Shown here in pieces: positions 19,575 through 23,970 of a stretch of 23,970 nt of DNA. The stretch is from Pinguiococcus pyrenoidosus (taxonomy: Eukaryota > Sar > Pinguiophyceae > Pinguiochrysidales > Pinguiochrysidaceae): positions 1 to 23,970 of the forward strand of contig JAAMXY010004173.1 in NCBI GenBank assembly GCA_019677205.1, written 5' to 3'. A program made the translations under genes and the position numbers. The first letter of the stretch is position 1; each line of letters starts with the position of its first letter. Under the pieces are notes generated by a model. It worked only from the letters and a program-made list of their open reading frames with translations. It was not told where the DNA came from and did no database searches.

Positions 19575-20094
19575 GCTGAGACTGTCGTGAAATTCCAAAG
19601 GTGGATTCAAAGCGGCGCGGACCAAATCGGACGAAAGGGCCGACACACTGGAAGAGAGCGGCGTCGAGAGATATCCTCTGCGGCGTTCCCAAGAGCTCCA
19701 ATCACCCAAGGCTTTGCTGCTATTTCAAAGCACAAGACTGCCGCGGCGGCATATTCTGTGTCCAATGATTTCTGAGCTTCACCGAGTCAACGGTCCATTT
19801 TCTTCCGCAGTTTCCCTGTGGAACAGTTCCTGGGTCACATCGCCATCCAATTCTGCTGACAGTTGCAGCCAAGGAGCAAGGGAACAGACGAGCCAGTGAC
19901 TTGATTGGTTTGGGAAGTATTCAAAGCCGCGCAAAGAAACATTCGAAGTCGCGCAAGAAGGATTCAAAGCCGCGCGAAAGTCTTCCTCTCGTCTTTGCGG
20001 CGCCTCTGCGTCTCTAGCACTTGGGTGCTGCTTCATCCGCTCCTCTAGCCAAGCCAAGCATGTGGCTCGGGAAGTGAGTAGGCCAGCAAAAGAG
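19575..20094. promoter_or_regulatory. Divergent intergenic region with tandem repeats
   Basis: About 520 bp lie between the ATGs of the coiled-coil gene (minus) and the ubiquitin-like gene (plus). It carries a threefold tandem repeat and a fourth related copy, listed separately. It probably holds both promoters, and either gene may have a 5' exon here. Confidence 0.4.
19921..19984. repeat. Three tandem 21-22-bp repeats
   Basis: Units start at 19921, 19943 and 19964 and share the core TTC[AG]AAG[CT]CGCGC followed by an A/G-rich tail. A fourth related copy (GGATTCAAAGCGGCGCGG) lies at 19603-19620, close to the ATG of the minus-strand gene. The repeats could be promoter elements. Confidence 0.65.
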
Positions 20095-20793
20095 ATGGAC
20101 CACAAGTTGGACGCCAAAGCGGAAGAACTGGCTGCAAAAGAGCTCGAGGGAAGCCGCAAGGACCTTGACTCTGATGAAGAGGATGAGAAGGCCGCACTGC
20201 CACGGTGCGCAGCCCCTGTTCTGTTCTTACCTTTTCCTTTATCCCACTTCTGGGAAGTCGAGAGAGCCGCAGGCGGATCCGTTAAAAAATGCGTCACATC
20301 GTCACATCGTCACATCGTCGTCTCGTTGCCTTTGTAGGAGTCTCTCGCGACACACGTCGAAACACGGCGAGGGAATCCGGCTAAACGTACGAGCGGCGCA
20401 AGAGAAGAGCAGCGACGTTGACGATCTGTATGCCGTGGAGGATAAGATCACCGTGCAGCAGGAGACTCCCGTGAGGGTCGTCTTCGAGCTCCCCGACGGT
20501 AATTCACTCCTACTGCGTTTGAGCTTCTTGACGCGGTCTTTCGAGCACTCACGCGGGTGTATGTGTATATAGGGTCCATGGACGAGCACGACTTTCTGCT
20601 AGGCCAGACTGTGCTTGTGTTGAAGACGTATCTCTTCGAGGAGTTTCAGATGGAGCTCGCGGACCAGCGGCTGTATCTGGACGGAGAGCTCATGTTGGAT
20701 CCTTTCAGTCTGTCCGACTTTCCCTCGATTCGCGCTGACGAGGAAGTCTACATCGTTGTTGCCGGAGACATGGCGCAAGCGGGGCGCAAGTAG
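20095..20793 (+). CDS. Small ubiquitin-like domain protein
   Basis: Exons 20095-20204, 20338-20498 and 20573-20793 (phases 2 and 1) give 163 aa. The start is the first in-frame ATG (MDHKLDAKAEELAAKEL), but the frame is open upstream, so an earlier exon is possible. The N-terminal 35 residues form a highly charged helix ending in DSDEEDEK. After a linker, residues about 80-150 show a beta-grasp ubiquitin-like fold. The pieces are VRVVFELPDG (strand), LLGQTVLVLKTYLFEEF (helix), QRLYLDGELMLDP (strand with LxLDGxLM), LSDFP, and EEVYIVVAG (last strand). There is no terminal di-glycine: the protein ends in AGRK, so it is probably an interaction module rather than a conjugated modifier. The exact family is not recognised. 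The first intron carries three GTCACATC repeats. Confidence 0.75.
20293..20316 (+). repeat. Three tandem 8-bp GTCACATC units
   Basis: The units are exact and contiguous, followed by GTCGTC. They lie in intron 1 of the ubiquitin-like gene, shortly before its acceptor. Confidence 0.8.
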
Positions 20794-20963
20794 AAACGTG
20801 AGGGATTTCCTCCAAGATGAGCGTCTGCTGTGTGAGGCGTCAGTCTTCTCTTCATTGGCCACTGCTCTACCTGATCCATCTTCTTCACAGTTCTGCGGCT
20901 TTCCAATTTGCAAGCGGATGGCGCCAGTGTGAGCTGAAAGAAAGAAGCGATTCCCTGCTAGCG

Positions 20964-21549
20964 CTAGTGCATCTGTAAAAGCCTGCAGGGGTAGGATCTC
21001 CACCGTGCCTCTGAAGGATATCCCCAAGGCTGTGTGTGGTAGCACGACAAGGTGGTAGAGATGTGAAAAGCTTACGGCATGTTCGTGAGTCTCTTTCATA
21101 CTGTCTCCGAAATAGAGTGGCGCTGCCCAGGGATTCGTCTCTCTCGGAGAGGGGCGCATTGGCGCTGTCTCTATCCTCTCTCCGGATCAGACGGTTGAAG
21201 ACGTAGGTGATGCGGGCCCAACGGATTCGCATTCTCACGATTCTTCGTGCGCTACCTCTACATCCGTAGGATTGCCGGCACCTGGCACCTCTTCGCCGCG
21301 CCAGTACAGCAGCATACCAGCAACGACAAAGGCGGTCACAATGACTCCGGCAGCCAAAGTTGACGTTGTAAGATGCTTTCCAACTCTACGTACTCCACCC
21401 AACCCAGGAAAAGCATACAGAGGATACTTCGGGCATTGCGCATCCTCCGGTGCCCACGCTGCTCCCGAAATGGAGACTAGTTGCAGAGTCGTGGGAAGCA
21501 GGGGCGCTGATGGCGAAAGGCACAAAGGCAGATCCGTTGAATTGAACAT
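20964..21549 (-). CDS. Putative single-pass membrane protein, limits uncertain
   Basis: A first exon 21549-21239 and a second 21175-21076 are joined by a good 63-nt phase-2 intron. After a GTAAGC donor at 21075 the 3' end is ambiguous: one acceptor leads to a stop at 20964, others would carry the gene closer to 20800. The visible protein starts MFNSTDLPLCLSPSAP and is mostly polar. It has one TM helix (LAAGVIVTAFVVAGMLLYW) and a cytosolic tail with GAGNPTDVEVAHEES and YFGDSMKETHEHA. The reading frame is open upstream of the ATG to a possible acceptor at about 21566, so these exons may instead be the end of the large surface-protein gene that lies upstream on the same strand. No family is recognised. 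Confidence 0.4.
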
Positions 21550-21724
21550 GAGTACAGTTTGAACCTGACGTCGAGCGCTATAGGACTAGCGCCGACCGAT
21601 ACCTACCTTATTCCTTCTATGATGAAGATGGGCCTTCACCCGCTCCACCACGTGCGGCCAGCTGACGAAGACTTGATCGCAACCGTATCACGTTACTTGC
21701 GTCCTCCTGCCATCCTTTCTGCAA

Positions 21725-23970
21725 CTACCTGGTATGTTGTCCATCGAACGATTCTTCCTCAGGCGGCGCGGAGGGTTGCTGTATCACAGTCTCAGGTAAG
21801 ATGGGATCTTCCACAACTCGAGCATCAACGGGGAAAAATAGGACAGATTCTGCCGTGTCCGGTGGCGTCGCCAACTCCGCGATCACAGTTGGCCGGGCGG
21901 GCCGATTTCTGAAGAAGCAAAAAGTCCCCGCAGCCAGTCCCACTCCTGTCGCTGCTACTATTGATCCTAAAATAATCCACAAGACGGCTCCTGCCACCTC
22001 GGAAGGACCAGTAGGAATGGGTTCTGTTGGAACTGGTTCCTGTGGGGAACTGGACGGCTTCGTCGAGGCTTTCAAGGACGGGGACGTAGACGGAAGCGTC
22101 GATGGCTTCCCAGATGGCCTCCAAGAAGGCAGATCAGACGGCGTCGTTGAGGGTTCCGTCGATAGCTTTTCGGATGGCCACCAAGACGGAAAAGTAGACG
22201 GCACCGTTGAGGCTTTCGTCAACGGGGATGAAGATGGAGGCGTCGATGGCTCCCAGGATGGCCACCAAGACGGAAGAGTAAACGGTGTGTCGTCGATGGT
22301 GAACGAGCTGCCGAAGGTGGCCTCGAAGTCGGAGCCACTGAACACGTCCCAGTTGCTCTCGTCGTTGATCAGACTCTGGAGCCCCGCGGTGGAGCCCTCC
22401 GTCGCACCGGTGTAGATGCGGTCCTCGTCGTTGGAAGTAAACTCCAGGTTGAACGTGGCCAGCGAGGCCGGCAGGTTCGACTCGCCCGAGGCATCTGCGT
22501 CATCGCCGTCGGCGTTCCACGCTCGCTCGTTCGTGACGCCGTACACGAAGTTGACGACTCCGCCGCACTCCTGGTACAGAAGGATCTGGTCGCCCGAGTC
22601 GGACAGGGCAAAGCTGCCAGAGGAGGGAGTGAAGTCCGAGGTGCCGCTTCCAGACACGTAGTACATCAGCGAGCCTGCCGGTAGGCCTCCAGGCGGCACG
22701 GTGAAGGAGAGGATGCCCTCACCGGAACGGAAGCTGTCCGTGCCCTGCACGTATCCGTTGTCTGTGGCGAGGATCTCCGCGCCTTCGTCGAGATCCACGA
22801 GCGTCAGAACAGCGAACTCCTCGGTGCCCGCATACTTGAAGCCGACGATGACCACGTCTCCAGGAGACAGCGTGCAAAGGAACTCCGTGGGAGTGGCGCT
22901 CGGAGAGGCACTCTCAAGAGGCACCGTGGAAGCAGACGGGGCCCCACTAAAGACGGTTGGCCCCCCGCTCGCTTCCGCGGTCGGAAGGCTGGACGGGATC
23001 TCAGAAAGGGTTTCGCTCGGTGCGATGGTGGTGTCCGCGGTGCTCGGAGCTGCAGAAGGGGCCGCGGTGGTATCCGCCGTCGTCGGAGCCGTGGACGGCG
23101 CATCTGACTCCACATCGTCCACGACGAAGGCACCGCCGAAGATAGGCTCGAGGGGCAGGCCCTCGGACACCTCCCAGTTGCTCTCGTCGTTGATCAGACC
23201 CTGGAGACCGGCCTTGGTGCCCTCCGTCGGGCCAGTGTACGTACGGTCGTTGCCGGTGGCTGTGAACTCGAGGTTGAAGACTGCCAAGGCGCTGGGCAGG
23301 TTAGACTCGTTGGAAGAGTTTGCATCGTCGTCGTCATCGTTCCAGCTCCTCTCGTTCGAGACGCCGTACACGAAGTTCACTACCCCGTTGCACTCTTGAT
23401 AGACGAGAATCTGGTCGCCGGAGTTGGATAGCGCGAGATTGCCCGTCAACGCGGTGAAGTTGGAGTTTCCCCCCTGGTTGTAGAAGATCACCGTGCCCTC
23501 TGGGAGTCCTCCCGCCGGGACGGTATACGACACGATGCCCTCGCTCGCACGGAAGCTGTCCGTGCCATTCACAAAGCCATTGTCGGTGGCAAGAATCTCC
23601 GTGCCTTCCACAAGGCTCACCAGCGACAGGACCGCGAACTCCTCGGTGCCACCGTAGTTGAAGCCGACGATGACCAGGTCTCCAGGAGACAGCGTGCAAA
23701 GGAACTCGGTGGGATTGGAGCTGGGAGGGGCACTCTCTGGCACGACCGGAGAGACAGACGGAGCCTCGCTAGCGGCAGAAGGCCACAGACTCGCCTCGAC
23801 GGTCGGGAGGCTGGACGGCATCTCCGAAAGAGTTTCACTCGGAGCTGCAGAAGATAACGGCATTGCTGAGGGCGAAGTACTCCGCGTTGGCGAGCGCGTT
23901 GCGTTTCCGCCTCCGACGATCTCAAACGGCTCGTTGAAGAAGCTCGCGAGGAAGCCTTCCGCCGGCCTGG
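21725..23970 (-). CDS. Single-pass surface protein with duplicated ectodomains and PSxxPS spacers (5' partial)
   Basis: The frame is open to the window edge, so the N-terminus is missing; about 747 residues are visible. Two copies of a domain of about 200 aa (about 23720-23110 and 22900-22290) begin TEFLCTLSPGD[LV]VIVGF. They share ATDNG[FY]V, GDQIL[VL]YQEC, VVNFVYGV, and [TA]G[LP]...LINDESNW near the end. The first visible residues (GFLASFFNEPFEIVGGG) resemble the tail of a further copy. Linkers repeat PSETLSE[MI]PSSLPT. A Pro-Ser-Trp spacer (PSWWPSWEPSTPPSSSP) follows, then a TM helix (VLWIILGSIVAATGVGLAAG) and a tail of about 55 residues ending in SFDGQHTR. The domain recalls secreted proteins of bacteria and cyanobacteria with the core GDIAIVGFN...TDNG...YTGPT. 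Candidate roles are adhesion or cell covering. A donor at 21731 (ACCAG|GTAGTT) could extend the gene downstream. Confidence 0.8.
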   Translation of the reverse strand, partial: RPAEGFLASFFNEPFEIVGGGNATRSPTRSTSPSAMPLSSAAPSETLSEMPSSLPTVEASLWPSAASEAPSVSPVVPESAPPSSNPTEFLCTLSPGDLVIVGFNYGGTEEFAVLSLVSLVEGTEILATDNGFVNGTDSFRASEGIVSYTVPAGGLPEGTVIFYNQGGNSNFTALTGNLALSNSGDQILVYQECNGVVNFVYGVSNERSWNDDDDDANSSNESNLPSALAVFNLEFTATGNDRTYTGPTEGTKAGLQGLINDESNWEVSEGLPLEPIFGGAFVVDDVESDAPSTAPTTADTTAAPSAAPSTADTTIAPSETLSEIPSSLPTAEASGGPTVFSGAPSASTVPLESASPSATPTEFLCTLSPGDVVIVGFKYAGTEEFAVLTLVDLDEGAEILATDNGYVQGTDSFRSGEGILSFTVPPGGLPAGSLMYYVSGSGTSDFTPSSGSFALSDSGDQILLYQECGGVVNFVYGVTNERAWNADGDDADASGESNLPASLATFNLEFTSNDEDRIYTGATEGSTAGLQSLINDESNWDVFSGSDFEATFGSSFTIDDTPFTLPSWWPSWEPSTPPSSSPLTKASTVPSTFPSWWPSEKLSTEPSTTPSDLPSWRPSGKPSTLPSTSPSLKASTKPSSSPQEPVPTEPIPTGPSEVAGAVLWIILGSIVAATGVGLAAGTFCFFRNRPARPTVIAELATPPDTAESVLFFPVDARVVEDPILPETVIQQPSAPPEEESFDGQHTR
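22300..23720. repeat. Direct duplication of about 822-826 bp within the surface-protein gene
   Basis: Matching blocks recur at a fixed distance. For example, AGTTGCTCTCGTCGTTGATC occurs at 22351 and 23177, and CAGGAGACAGCGTGCAAAGG at 22861 and 23683. The unit covers one ectodomain plus its linker. Confidence 0.85.

Noticed and set aside
20599-21159. A 186-codon minus-strand frame running over the ubiquitin-like gene.
   Set aside because: Its 3' half overlaps the coding exon of the plus-strand UBL domain. Only its first part (about 21175-21076) fits a spliced exon of the minus-strand TM gene.
21801-23399. Plus-strand open frames of 204 and 232 codons over the surface-protein gene.
   Set aside because: They translate the reverse of the Pro-Ser and duplicated domains into low-complexity sequence; the minus-strand frame has TM helix, linkers and paired domains.

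Overview
The window is nuclear DNA from a single-celled, probably flagellated eukaryote. Almost every gene is split by short GT-AG introns, mostly 57-90 nt, many with a CTAA/CTGA-type branch site. After splicing the frames close cleanly into recognisable eukaryotic families. Two genes encode ciliary proteins (a Tctex1-type dynein light chain and a TMEM237-like protein). A surface protein carries Pro-Ser-x-x-Pro-Ser spacers of the kind common in stramenopile algae. The 7TM-kinase architecture also suggests a SAR/chromist-type protist. The species cannot be named from the sequence alone. No operon, CRISPR array, tRNA or transposon was found.

Layout: (1) 383-3745 (+), a membrane protein with about seven transmembrane segments fused to a TKL-type protein kinase. 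(2) 4979-4077 (-), an NADPH-dependent FMN reductase family flavoprotein, five exons. (3) 5123-8259 (+), a 1024-residue carbohydrate enzyme joining a heparan-sulfate 6-O-sulfotransferase-like domain, a domain resembling bacterial DUF6473, and a DXD glycosyltransferase of the alpha-1,4-GalT type. (4) 9273-8597 (-), a Tctex1-family dynein light chain closest to DYNLT2B/TCTEX1D2. (5) about 9930-11559 (+), a TMEM237-like four-TM protein. (6) 12311-11635 (-), a CZIB/C1orf123-family protein that has lost three of its four zinc cysteines. (7) 13370-15751 (+), an unrecognised four-TM protein with a degenerate EF-hand-like N-terminus. (8) 16019-17915 (+), a MutY/MUTYH adenine DNA glycosylase in seven exons. 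(9) 19574-18057 (-), an unrecognised basic coiled-coil protein. (10) 20095-20793 (+), a small protein ending in a ubiquitin-like domain. (11) about 21549-20964 (-), a single-pass membrane protein of uncertain limits. (12) 23970-21725 (-, cut by the window edge), a single-pass surface protein with tandemly duplicated ectodomains.

Genes mostly alternate strands, giving divergent pairs with shared upstream regions (2/3, 4/5, 6/7, 9/10) and convergent pairs with short 3' gaps (1/2, 3/4, 5/6, 8/9, 10/11). The 4/5 pair is notable because both products act in cilia. E2F-like sites lie upstream of the FMN reductase and of MUTYH. The most unusual proteins are the triple-domain sulfotransferase/glycosyltransferase, the 7TM-TKL kinase, and the zinc-less CZIB homologue.
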